Below, piece after piece: positions 1-13,508 of a DNA stretch of 23,334 bases. Positions within the stretch are counted from its first letter, which is position 1, and each line of letters opens with the position of its first letter. The notes below the pieces were generated by a model that ran no database searches, was not told the DNA's origin, and was given only the letters and a program-made list of their open reading frames with translations. This stretch comes from Folioceros fuciformis (taxonomy: Eukaryota > Anthocerotophyta > Anthocerotopsida > Anthocerotales): the NCBI GenBank assembly GCA_049999805.1, contig JBNGIO010006255.1:266296-289629 (forward strand), written 5' to 3'. A program made the position numbers and the translations under genes.

Positions 1-221
1 AGATATATTCCGTACTAGTGGGCAATATCCTTCAAATCTCCCAAAGAATTTGCCATCTACGACTGACGACTTCGTTCCTTCTCTGTGACTGCCATTGCTT
101 TATGCAGAACTCCCTAAATTTCAAGAGGTGTTGACTTTGCCTGGCAAAATGTTCGAAGGGAACACGTCTTTCGGCTCACCACGAAGCGGAGACTTGAACT
201 GCACATCAAACCATAACGGTC

Positions 222-4184
<3,963 letters not shown>

Positions 4185-4686
4185 CGCCACAACACCTGCC
4201 TGCACACAAACATTCCTGAGCCCTTCTTGCGACAATGCATGCTGCAACTGGTAATCTCAGAACACCAGGAAGCCAGCAAAACCTTCTCAAGCTCACGATC
4301 GGACTGAAATGCCAGCCAACGCCGGCAGAAAAACACAGACAAGCGATCTTAAATTGCAGCACTCCGATATCCTTTCAAGTCCAGCATAAACACGTGGCTT
4401 AGGCAGGCCAATTGTCACAAGAAGGATGAGGGAGGCGGAGGCTGAAGGAAGCTGCTCTTGAGCTTTCCTATTTTCACTCAAATTTTGGCAACCCGCCCAC
4501 TGCCAAGTGGAACGGGACAAATCCAGCCAGACATTAAAACTGCAGGTTTTCTGGTTGAAAAACTGCGTGCTTGTTTACCTCTCGGTTTCTACATCTGGAT
4601 AACTTAACAGCCAAGCTAACTGGTGATAGCAAGCCCATTTAGCTTCATGCACATCAACATCTTATAATGGCGTGATACACACTTAC

Positions 4687-4770
4687 TTCATCAGATTGTA
4701 CTTTCTTCTTTGACACATTTGCTTGTTTCACTTTCAAGTCATTTGGTTGCTTAACTTTCAAATCTTTCAT
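4687..4770 (-). other. Possible orphan first exon, lysine-rich
   Basis: An ATG at 4770-4768 opens 28 codons reading MKDLKVKQPNDLKVKQANVS and then KKKVQSDE, ending exactly at a strong donor (GAA followed by GTAAGT). It contains an internal duplication, DLKVKQPN / DLKVKQAN. The lysine-rich composition recalls N-terminal tails of plant HMGB proteins, but I found no HMG box or other continuation between here and PGI. It could be a gene-fragment duplication, a 5' exon of a PGI transcript, or chance. Confidence 0.2.
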
Positions 4771-5542
4771 TTTATACACCCTGATTAAAAAGTATCCAAC
4801 ATATACTTTGCATTAAATTGGTTTATATTGAACGTAATTTTGATTAAAATATTTTTATTTGTTTGTCATGTCTCATGTCTATGTCAATTAGTTTTTCTTC
4901 TTTGAAAAGGCAATAGAATCTAAAAAAAAAAAACTACACGATCCAAAGCAAAATTCGATATGATCACCCTATCTCTTATCTTGGCACATTATCTATCCTT
5001 CTACCCTTTGCAGAAATTTATATTTAATTTTAATTAAATAAATCAATTTTGATGAAGGGAAGTTAAAATTTCATACTCCTCTCCCATGATGAGAGAAATT
5101 GAAATAAGAAAATTATTCTTAATTTTTTTCTTAAGTTCATAAATTTATCAACCCATAAAATAAGTTTTATCAAGACAAAGATAGATTTACCTTAGAACAC
5201 ACAACTGTGAAGATGAATTGATAGGTTGATACAGAAAATTGAAAGAACTGAAAGAAAGTGGGCAAGAACCAGGAGAACGTGAGACCCAGCTTAACATTAT
5301 GACTTGAGTTCTCATCCGACTTCAGGGAGGACATATATGTTGTTCATAGTCATGTATTTGTATAGAGATGAAGACTTGATTTAAGATTTGTTTCTGTTTG
5401 TCTGGAGAACACTTAGCTAGTTCTGTTCAGCTGTTTAGGGCTTCTTAGTTTTGTTTTTCCAGGAGGTGCGTAAAGACTGATATCATTGTCCGATCACTGT
5501 TTCAAGATTCCAGTATTTTCGGATCGCAGAGTGAGGAAAGAT

Positions 5543-5598
5543 AATATTTGTTGTTCAGTTGTTTTGTTTCAATATTTGTTGTTCAGTTGTTTTGTTTC
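5543..5598. repeat. Exact tandem duplication, 2 x 28 bases
   Basis: The 28 bases from 5543 to 5570 are repeated without a mismatch at 5571-5598. The unit contains TTGTTCAGTTGTTTTGTTTC. It lies 12 bases downstream of the SDR stop codon, in its probable 3' UTR. Perfect identity suggests a recent slippage event. Confidence 0.9.
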
Positions 5599-5609
5599 TT
5601 TCGGTTTGT

Positions 5610-7452
5610 CTAAGGAGGGCTGTGGTTTGATGTAACCGCCTCACAGAGGGACGAAGTGGTCTGCCAGAGTTTTGCAGCCAGCTCTGGGTTGTACGACAGA
5701 TTTGAAGAGGGTAGTGTCTGGCCCCCACCTCCGAAAAAGTACTCCCCAGAACGATTCTGCCCAAATGACAAGAGAGGGTGAGAAAGTGGAAGAAGGTGGA
5801 TACAAGAACGCAGTTGGAAGAGAATCTTGTTGTCTGGTGTCACGGACATTGGGGGCGAGTGCAGCATCGATGACTGATGCTGATCCAACTGCTGGAGAAG
5901 CCAATAACCTGAGAGACCTGAGGACGATGCTGCTGAGGTCCTTTAACCAGACAGGAATTTCCTGCAGAATGTTCGTATCAACAGCCCCAGGATCCGCAGC
6001 CCTGCACAGTCATTTGTTGGATGGTTTGTAAGCCCGGTGAAAGAGTAAAGGACTGGCTTTTGTTAGGGTCTGGAACAGTGTTAACCTCCGTGGATATGGC
6101 ATTGTGTTTCTTCCCCTGTGGGAAAAAGGAGACAGCACTTACATAACACTGATCCTCGAAGACTCGGGCAAGATGAACAGCCGGTGATGAAGCTCGTAGG
6201 TGAAGAGAACCAAACACACTGTCACAGGAAGCAATGAAAGTGATATAGGGAGTGAGTGGTAGTAGCAAGAGATGGTACGATGATGAAAAGGCACCGGGGG
6301 TTATCTGAGAGCGTACATTTGGATATCTCGTAGATTCTTGCCATCCTGTACCACGTGGTTGGAGGAAGGTTCTGCATGGTTCCTTGGATGAGCAGATTTG
6401 GATCAACCTGGAACGTGTTCACTGCACCTGGAATCAGTTTCGAAAAGGGAACACAAGTAGTGCCTCCACATTCCAGAGTCGAGGACCAGAATCGTCCATA
6501 CCACAACGGTGAGTGAACGATACGACATTCACGATCCGAGGATTCCATGAGTGCGTTTGCAGAAGTGGAACAAGTTGTTGCACCAGTATGAACGGACCGA
6601 AGTAGTTGCTTGCCATCATGCTGGATGAGAGTGACAGAAAGGTTAGGAAAGAAGATGTCCACCGTTGCTGTAAGCAAAATGCAAAACCATAGCAGCAACG
6701 TAACAGAGGATGATGCTCACTTACTAGTCAAATCCATCAGCGGTGCATCTTTTAGATGCAGCAAGCATGCCTGCATTGTTGATCAGAAGGTCCAGACTGT
6801 ACTGGTGGTCCGTGGATTCAAGCCACGATTTCACATCTCGCACGAAATTCAATATGGAAGGAACACTGGACAGATCCAACTCCATGGCTTGGAGTGACAA
6901 GCCTCTGGTTTCGGCTTCCAAGTCCTCAATCACCTGACAAACGTTCTCGCCTTGTCAGCCGGCATACGTCACTGGATTTCCTTCACTTCACGATGTCATC
7001 GAGCGATTTCATGTACCTTCTGTAGCTTTGCCAACGACCTCCCCGCTGCAAACAAGAATTAGACCCAGTCGCCAACTCCCTGGACGGGTTCCTGAAACTC
7101 ATACAGATCTTCTCACTCTTACCGAGGATCACATGATACCCTTGATGAGCAAGCGCAGCAGCTGTGGCCCTCCCGATCCCGGAAGAGGCCTGCAAGAAAG
7201 AACCATCTCACCGTCAACACAGCCATCTCGCACTCGAGTCAAATTTCGCGCAAGGATCATGCTGCTTACGCCTGTGACTATGCAGGCAGGCTTTGCACTC
7301 CCAAGGGGCATCAGGGGGACTGGAATTCTGGGGGCCGCACGCCGGTACCATCTTCGGACCCACGACCGGGCATAGCAGAGGATGAGCATCAGAGTCCATA
7401 GCACGCCCATCCGCCCGACATTAGCCAGCCTGAGCACATCCCGTCCTGCCAT
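5610..7452 (-). CDS. Membrane-anchored short-chain dehydrogenase/reductase, 9 exons
   Basis: An NAD(P)-dependent oxidoreductase of the classical SDR fold; the substrate cannot be read from the sequence. Exons: 7452-7270, 7189-7123, 7045-7017, 6933-6725, 6620-6502, 6421-6317, 6218-6143, 6001-5848, 5756-5610 (1089 bases, 362 residues). Seen: a hydrophobic N-terminal segment (about 15-28, GVLWTLMLILCYA) followed by arginines, suggesting a membrane anchor; the cofactor motif TGASSGIG (60-67); NNAG (145-148); the expected catalytic serine in NVVSF (Ser197); YEISK (Tyr233, Lys237); AADPGAV (264-270); and the C-terminal YFFGG motif. The SFTHR, RIYE-SKLC and YELH stretches resemble an uncharacterised plant SDR group distantly related to animal DHRSX. 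The ATG at 7452 has G at -3 and +4 and is the first in frame. The donor at 5847 (GTCCGT) is weak. Exon 3 is only 29 bases. Confidence 0.9.
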
Positions 7453-7716
7453 GGCTATGCGCTCTGCGAGTCGGCGGGTTTTCCAACGTGTCCAGCGATT
7501 GTAGGTTCGACAACGGGGTTTGCTGAGGCATCTGTGTACCACAGGACCCCTGCAATTTCAGATCCCTTTCCTTCTATTTTAGCTGCCTGTCCGGAAATGA
7601 CAGCACACGCCGTGATTCTGGGCCCCTGTTCCTGCGTCCCAGAATTGCGGTTGCGTCGCCAAGTAAAGGACTGCCGTTTCATCCGAAGGTGCAGGTTGTC
7701 CCGGGCTTCAGCCAAC
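7453..7716. promoter_or_regulatory. Short divergent intergenic region, possible bidirectional promoter
   Basis: The SDR start codon (minus, 7452) and the chosen FMO start (plus, 7717) are 264 bases apart and point away from each other. The interval must hold both 5' UTRs and both core promoters unless upstream non-coding exons exist. I see no clear TATA box. If FMO translation begins at the earlier in-frame ATG (7597), the shared interval is only 144 bases. Confidence 0.55.
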
Positions 7717-9998
7717 ATGGGTGATGACAGGGTCGAGAGAATTCAGCTGGGACCTGCTCTGGGTATCGTTGCGGGAATGGGGAGGGACGGTAATTTAGAG
7801 TCTGATTTGGTGGCCAGAGTTTGTAGAGTGGCGGTTGTAGGGGCTGGCGCAGCTGGGCTGGTGGCAGCTCGGGAGCTTGCAAGAGAGGGGCACGAAGTCG
7901 TTGTGTACGAGCAAAATGGGCTTGTGGGCGGAGTGTGGGTGTACGATCCTCGGGTTGAGGATGAATTACTGGGAACGAAATCAAATATTACGCGTGTGCA
8001 AAACAGCATGTATGAGTCTCTGCGTACGAATTTGCCGCGGGAGTTGATGGGATTTCTGGACTTCCCTTTTCGGCCCATGAAAGGGAGGGATCCGCGGCGA
8101 TATCCTGGGCACGAGGAAGTGAGATTGTACTTGCAGGATTTTGCTGAGAAATTTGGGGTTATGCGTTTGGTGAGGTTCAACACGCAGGTTGTAGATGTCA
8201 GCCCCGTGGTGAAGGACGTGGATCGAGGTGCCGAAACTGGATGCCATGATATCTTATGCCAAAAGATGTGGGATAGTGCGGAAAGAAGAGATGGGTCTGT
8301 TTTGGGTGACGCGAGAGACTTGGCACGGCCGTTGTATGAAGGGCCGCTTGTTAATGGTGTGCAAGATTTGGATTTCGGACAAGTCAGACCTCAGGTGCCC
8401 GCTCAATGGGTTGTGAAGAGCCGGAGGATGGTAGGGGAGGTGGCCGATGATGCTGCACAAGAATTGTTCGATGCGGTTGTTGTTTGCAATGGCCACTACT
8501 CGGAGCCCAAGATCGCCAGTATTCCTGGTACGTGGTGGTTTTGGTTCGTTGGTTTTGCACAGGTTGTCTGCATTCAACCAACTTGGGCAAGAGGAGGGAC
8601 ATTATGCATGTTTGTACAGGGATTGAGAGCTGGCCTGGCACAGCTATGCACAGCCACAACTATCGTGTTCCAGGGCCATTCCGGGACCAGGTAGGTGTAG
8701 CGAAGTTGGGGTAGGCTCCATGGGAGGTGCTGTACTGTCACCTTGTGCGGCCAAGTGCCAGATTGGTGTGACAAGGATGTAGGTGTCTGCGTTGTTGGTG
8801 CAGTGAAAGTTGCAGGGATATGTGTAGGTGGTGGTTCTTGTGGGCGCTGCAGCAAGTGGTGAGGACATCTCGAGAGAGGTGGCAACGGTGGCTAAGGAGG
8901 TGTACTTATCAGCACGAGACTGGAGTTCTTCTTTGGACCTTTCAAAGCCAGACAGTGGACAAGGAAATCTGTGGCGGCGTCCTCTGGTATGGCCAGAATC
9001 ATGGTTGAAGCAAATTCCTAGCAGAGAATGCTGTCGACAATGCATCCAGCCAACAATGTGTGTTACATGTGATCGTCATCCCAGATAGAATCCGTGTCAG
9101 CCGATGGAGCTGTCAGGTTCAAGGATGGGTCAACGGTTTTCGCGGACACGATAATGTTCTGCACTGGGTGAGTTCCGGATCCGGAGCCGAACTGAGACAT
9201 GTTTCACTCCAGACCTGCCTTGTTTCCGACTGATTCCGGTGGTGGGATCGATTGGATCATTGGTGGCCTGACACCTGCATGACTGGATGTGCTGAAACGC
9301 AGGTATGTTTACTCGTTTCCTTTCCTCAACTCACACGGGTGTGTGTCAGTTGAGGAGAATCAAGTCGGCCCTCTGTACCAGCATGTGTTTCCTCCTGCTC
9401 TAGCACCAAGTCTGTCCTTTGTTGGACTCCCATACAAGGTGAGAGTGAAGGCTGTTATGGCACCGGTACATGTGCTTTCTGCTTTCCTCCTTTGCAAAGA
9501 CCCATTCACGGGGCTATTCCCGCAGGTAGTTCCCTTCCCACTTTGTGAGCTGCAGTCCAAATGGATCGCCAAGGTTCTATCTGGGAGGCTGTGTTTGCCG
9601 TCTGCCCGCCACATGATGGCAGCAGTGCTTGACTTCTATGCCTCCTTGAAAAAGCACGGCCTTCCCAAGCGCTATACACACAATGCAGACGCTTATCAGG
9701 TCTGACCTCTCCCACTTGGCTCGTGTGCTTTCTTTTCCTTAGCTGAAGCTGCTTCACGCTAACGATGCCCTTTTCCTTGCTGGCACTCGCGACTCAGTTT
9801 GCCTATGTGTCTTGGCTTGCCGAGCAATGTGGTTGCGAGGTTGATTGGTGGAGAGAAGAAATGTACGCCGCCAACAGAAACAGCAAACGGGCACACCCTG
9901 TAACGTATCGTGACCAGTGGAACGACCACCAGTTAATGAGGGCAGCGTATTCAAGCTTAACCCTCCCACAAGAACCAACTCAAAGCGTACCTACGTAG
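7717..9998 (+). CDS. Flavin-containing monooxygenase, plant FMO GS-OX-like, 7 exons
   Basis: An FAD- and NADPH-dependent monooxygenase. The plant S-oxygenation clade oxidises sulfur in substrates such as methylthioalkyl glucosinolates, but the substrate here is unknown. Exons: 7717-8527, 8620-8690, 8828-8986, 9085-9167, 9303-9438, 9526-9699, 9798-9998 (1635 bases, 544 residues). Seen: FAD-binding GAGAAG (42-47); YESLRTNLPRELMGF and the DPRRYPGHEEV block; an FMO-type WPGTAMHSHNY (275-285); an NADP-site variant GAAASG (300-305) followed by EDISREVA; the FCTGY motif (about 372-376); PFPLCELQSKW and LPKRYTHN near the C-terminus. The start at 7717 (A at -3, G at +4) fits the family; an in-frame ATG at 7597 would add 40 arginine-rich residues. 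About 62 residues from 8209 to 8394 are extra relative to the family and may be a spliceable intron. Confidence 0.93.
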
Positions 9999-10286
9999 AA
10001 TTGTCAAATTTTCTGCCAGTTTTAGAGTGGACTTTAACACATCATACATAGTGTACGTCCCTATCTGCCCGGTAGCACTCCTAAGTTGTTGAACATTTTT
10101 CAAATCTGGTAGAACCTTTAGTACCAACTAAGATAGCCTAATATTTTTCTTTTTAACGGTTGCCAGAAATAGACCGGGTACGTACACTTCAAACCGCCTC
10201 CCGGCGGACACGTAACGGCATTCCAGGCAATCACGAAGTAAGCTACTCCAGTTAAATTGACCGGTTGCCAGAAAGGGAATCCAATA
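9999..10286. other. Convergent 3' intergenic region
   Basis: The FMO stop (9998) and the BTB-TAZ stop (10287) face each other across 288 bases. This should be two 3' UTRs, perhaps overlapping. The motif CGGTTGCCAGAAA occurs near 10157 and again near 10262, about 105 bases apart. I see no gene here. Confidence 0.6.
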
Positions 10287-12010
10287 TCACGTCAGTCGTT
10301 CTAACCTGGCGGAGACATCGGCCAAGGAGAAAGAAGTGGCCACTCCTTTGGCTTGCCGAACCTTGCTCACCAGTACCTTCCACCTCGTCTCATCTCTGGC
10401 AGTCTGTTGAAGACTTACTATCCTGTCCTTGAAATGACTGCAAAAACACGTCCTTGTCAATATCTCGCACCGGTGGATTTGTTGGTGACGAAAAGTATTC
10501 TACTTCGTGGAAATGAGCGTGAAGACTTACCAACAAAGGGGAACTTTACATGTGGTAGTGTCTGGACACATGCGTGAATGTAGCTCAAGAATCTGCCACA
10601 TACGTTTGCAATGCACGCATCCCCCAGAAACCTTCAACTTGCAGCCTGCGAAATGTCTCACCAGGAATTCTATGCCCGTGCCAGCCGTGAATTTGCATGG
10701 AGGCTGCTTCCTCCCATCTTCATTCTTGTCAGAAGGCGCTAGGCTTCTGCAACCATCTCTGCAAATGTGCACTAACGCTTGCATTGCATCATGAAGCTGC
10801 CCGTAAACCTTCTCCTCCTCAGCCTTTCTAATCCTTTCTTGCCGTTTCTACAGCAGACGATGCAATGGGTTCAGACTGTGCAGAACCATTCCACGGATGT
10901 GCAGTCCCTTGTGTTGCTAAACAGTTGAACATACTGAACTTACAGAGTCGGCTTCGATCACTGCTTCCACGAGCTCCTGCTCCAGCGATGGTTCATACTC
11001 CTTCATAGCCCTCCAGCCCTCTGACCTTACAACGAGCTTGAAATTGCGAATAATAAAACGCAGGGAGACAAGGTTCAGCCTAGGTGCATCACAGAGCCTT
11101 GCCAACTTCATGACATCGATGACATTATCTGTGCTGAGTAGCCCTTGCTCGAGTTGTTGTTCACATACTCGCTTGAGTGCTGAAATGCAATATGCATGGG
11201 CGAGTACAAGAAAGTGCAGAACATATTTTTGCATCTCCTCACGCTCATATCTGATAAAACCACGGCTTCACATATCACATTTCATCATCTACCTCTATCT
11301 CCCTTGCAATCCAAGCTGCTGCAGCAGAAAACGCCGCTAGCTCACCTTGACGAATAGATAAAACGAACGAACGCCTTTGCAACAGAATAAGAAACACCGG
11401 GTATAACTAAAGCATGTGACCAACTTTGGCACCCTCTCCGCTCAAACAGAGCTTGCCATACGGGGGAGGTCGCAGCCTGCAGCAAGCGTCTCAAGTAGAC
11501 TCAGGATCGCGTCAGAACAGAGCTTTCGATGCGAAATTGACAGACATTAACGTCAGTCCTCGGAAATTTGGCACTCCTTAGAGCACGTACCAGAACATAA
11601 GAGTGCGCTGCAAAGACCCCGCCATCCGCAGTACTGATCGCCACATCCGCCTCGATTCCCTCATTGAAGAGTCTGTCCCATGTCTCCACGACCTCTCGGG
11701 GTACACAAGGATCTGTGGCACTCCTGCCTCGGAATGAAGCGTGTGACGCCAAAGAAAGGGGATGCGGAGGAGGGGGAGGCAGAGCGGCAGCTAAACCGCA
11801 TTCCAATCCAGCAGTAGGCGGTGAAGATGGTGGAAAAGGCAAGCTAAGTTTTGTAGAAGTGAGCGTATCGGCGTCAATGATATCTACCTCTTGCCCGACA
11901 GCAGCAATTCGCCTTGCGTCTTTCAGAGAGAGTATCCTCTTCAGAGCGGAAGGTGGTCGCGGCGGTTTGGCAGGGGTGTAAGCAATCTCTGGCTGCGAAA
12001 CCTGAGCCAT
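10287..12010 (-). CDS. BTB/POZ-TAZ domain protein (plant BT family), 5 exons
   Basis: BT proteins are plant-specific adaptors that pair a BTB domain (CUL3 ubiquitin ligase recruitment, dimerisation) with a TAZ zinc domain and a C-terminal calmodulin-binding stretch, and act in the nucleus and cytoplasm. Exons: 12010-11591, 11476-11346, 11250-10944, 10847-10531, 10437-10287 (1326 bases, 441 residues). Seen: a proline patch PPPPPHP (78-84); the BTB domain from about 122 (EADVAISTADGGVFAAHSYV) across the first intron to FVRFIYSS (176-183); a BACK-like helical region (LARLCDAPRLNL); TAZ from about 308 (HICRDGC, HFAGCK, GGCVHCKRMW, TCKVPLCCHFK); and WKVLVSKVRQAKG near the end, matching the family calmodulin-binding segment. 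A TGA in frame upstream makes the ATG at 12010 the first possible start, although position -3 is T. Arabidopsis BT proteins are shorter, so the N-terminal 100 residues are lineage-specific. Confidence 0.93.
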
Positions 12011-13508
12011 CAAGCGATCCACTTCACAAGAGGAGCTTCTTGCCAGCAGTGACAACACACTCGCTCCTCTAAGACTTCAGTTTGCATTGCGCTGATCTGA
12101 TACGCCGTGGAACATTCTCGCCTGCTCCTGCCCCTCGACTAGCTCAATTCTCCAGAACGCCTCTCAAAGCAACGGATCCTCTGCAATGTGCTCTGTTGTG
12201 CAATTCCACCCTCGGAAGAACCGGAAAAAACGCGGCTTCTTCAAAACAACCGCGGCAATTCCATCCGGCATAGCTCGTCTTCAATTCTGGAGATCTAGGA
12301 CCAATTCAGCTCCGATGCGATCGATCCCTGGAGACAAGAACGTGTCGGCCGGATTGCAGCCAGCAATCCTTGAGCGGCGAGAAGACGGGGCGCGCCCCAG
12401 CCGATCCGAAGCTGCGCGAAGAAAGAGGCACTCAATCAACGGAATACAATATATATATCCCGGTATGGTGTTTATCCCGATAAAGCTCACCCAACAAGAT
12501 ATCCGGAACTCATCAGCACACCAACAACTTCGGTGTCGAACGTTTGAATGGTATGCAAAAAGGGAAGTGTGTGCAGAAAAGCGTGCGGAGGTGAGAGCAG
12601 AAAGAGCACGAAGGGAATCTGCCGGCGCCTGCCACGGGGATGAGAGTAGTGCTCCCACAAACGACATTGGCGGGTCAGAACTATTTAACTCTGACAAGCA
12701 CCACTACCGCGGAGTATGCAGGTCGTGATGTCCCGTAGCAGTGGTGGCATGACATCAAGGGGCCCAGTTAGATATTCGAGAGATCCTTACAGCGCTTAAG
12801 AAATACGGTAAAGACAGAAATGTGGCTCCAGCCTCGTCTGTCGGATCACGATCCAAGTCAATAAGTTGAAAGCTGCAGGGCAGACCAGTCGATGCAGAGC
12901 GCTGTGCAGAGCGTTCTTCCCTCAGAATGCACAGCAGCATATGTGTGCCATAAAGAACTCCAGCGCCGTACCCACATCATGATCAAGCCCGGAGAGGCGG
13001 ATGAGCTTGACATCTTGCGCTCCAGGCAAACGAACTGCCGCACCTCCTGCGCATGCTGCTTGATTAACCTCGTAAGAATTAATTACATCATTCGCTTCTC
13101 AGAGAAATCCATAATTCACCAAGTCACCACGCAGGAGCCACGGCTTCAGATGCTGGAACAACAAATTTCTCCCCCCTCGCATCAGAATTACGCTTCCAGC
13201 TTCCGAGGAACAGATTACACAAGATATGGCAGCTCACTTGGGCTGCCATCTTCCAAAATAAGGACACAGATGGAGGTGAGAGTTCCACTGCTTGCAGCTT
13301 GCTATCGGGGAAGACGGGATAGCGCTGAAGTGTGCTTGCGCTACGGAATAAACAGTGAAGAGAACACTCTCCATAAAAATAGGCGCACTCTTCAAACTAC
13401 GAGGATAGGCCTGCCGACTACTCTCTGTACAGCAGAATGATGCTGCCAGCCAGCTCCTATCAGGAGAACTGATGCGGAAATCACAATTCACAGTACAGTG
13501 ACTGGTGC
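12011..13508. other. Upstream region of BTB-TAZ and downstream region of the coiled-coil gene
   Basis: Both flanking genes run leftward, so this interval holds the 3' UTR of the coiled-coil gene (right part) and the promoter and 5' UTR of the BTB-TAZ gene (left part). Open frames of 138 to 182 codons exist on both strands (12186-12728 plus, 12281-12697 minus, 12892-13440 plus), but none has recognisable domains or a family-like composition. I do not call a gene. Confidence 0.5.
12449..12458 (-). promoter_or_regulatory. Candidate TATA box for the BTB-TAZ gene
   Basis: An isolated TATATATAT run sits in otherwise mixed sequence about 440 bases upstream of the BTB-TAZ ATG on the coding strand. 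If used, the 5' UTR would be about 400 bases, plausible for a regulatory gene. Support is positional only. Confidence 0.25.

Larger units (their letters stand above)
4185..5609. other. Intergenic spacer between PGI and the SDR gene
   Basis: The part next to PGI (4185-4560) should hold its promoter and 5' UTR. Short open frames here on the minus strand resemble no family. From about 4780 to 5250 the sequence is strongly AT-rich, with homopolymer runs, and I see no gene. The right-hand part (about 5250-5609) lies downstream of the SDR stop codon and probably includes its 3' UTR. One exon-like ORF (4687-4770) and a tandem 28-base duplication (5543-5598) are listed separately. Confidence 0.6.

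Noticed and set aside
4700-5550. RNA genes, CRISPR-like arrays or a replication origin in the AT-rich spacer
   Set aside because: No tRNA cloverleaf, snRNA motif or regularly spaced repeat was found; only AT-rich sequence and one tandem duplication.
12186-12728. 180-codon plus-strand frame and 138-codon minus-strand frame overlapping it
   Set aside because: Mutually overlapping open frames in the BTB-TAZ upstream region. Arg/Ser-rich, no motif, no supported splice structure.
12728-12799. Short plus-strand ORF MSRSSGGMTSRGPVRYSRDP
   Set aside because: Looks like an RS-rich N-terminus, but stops after 23 codons with no donor or following exon.
12858-13075. Minus-strand frame with a coil-like stretch (LTRLIKQHAQEVRQFVCLER)
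   Set aside because: Downstream of the coiled-coil gene stop, no start or splice context, no known family.
12892-13440. 182-codon plus-strand open frame
   Set aside because: No family resemblance, mixed composition, and it lies in the probable 3' UTR of the coiled-coil gene.
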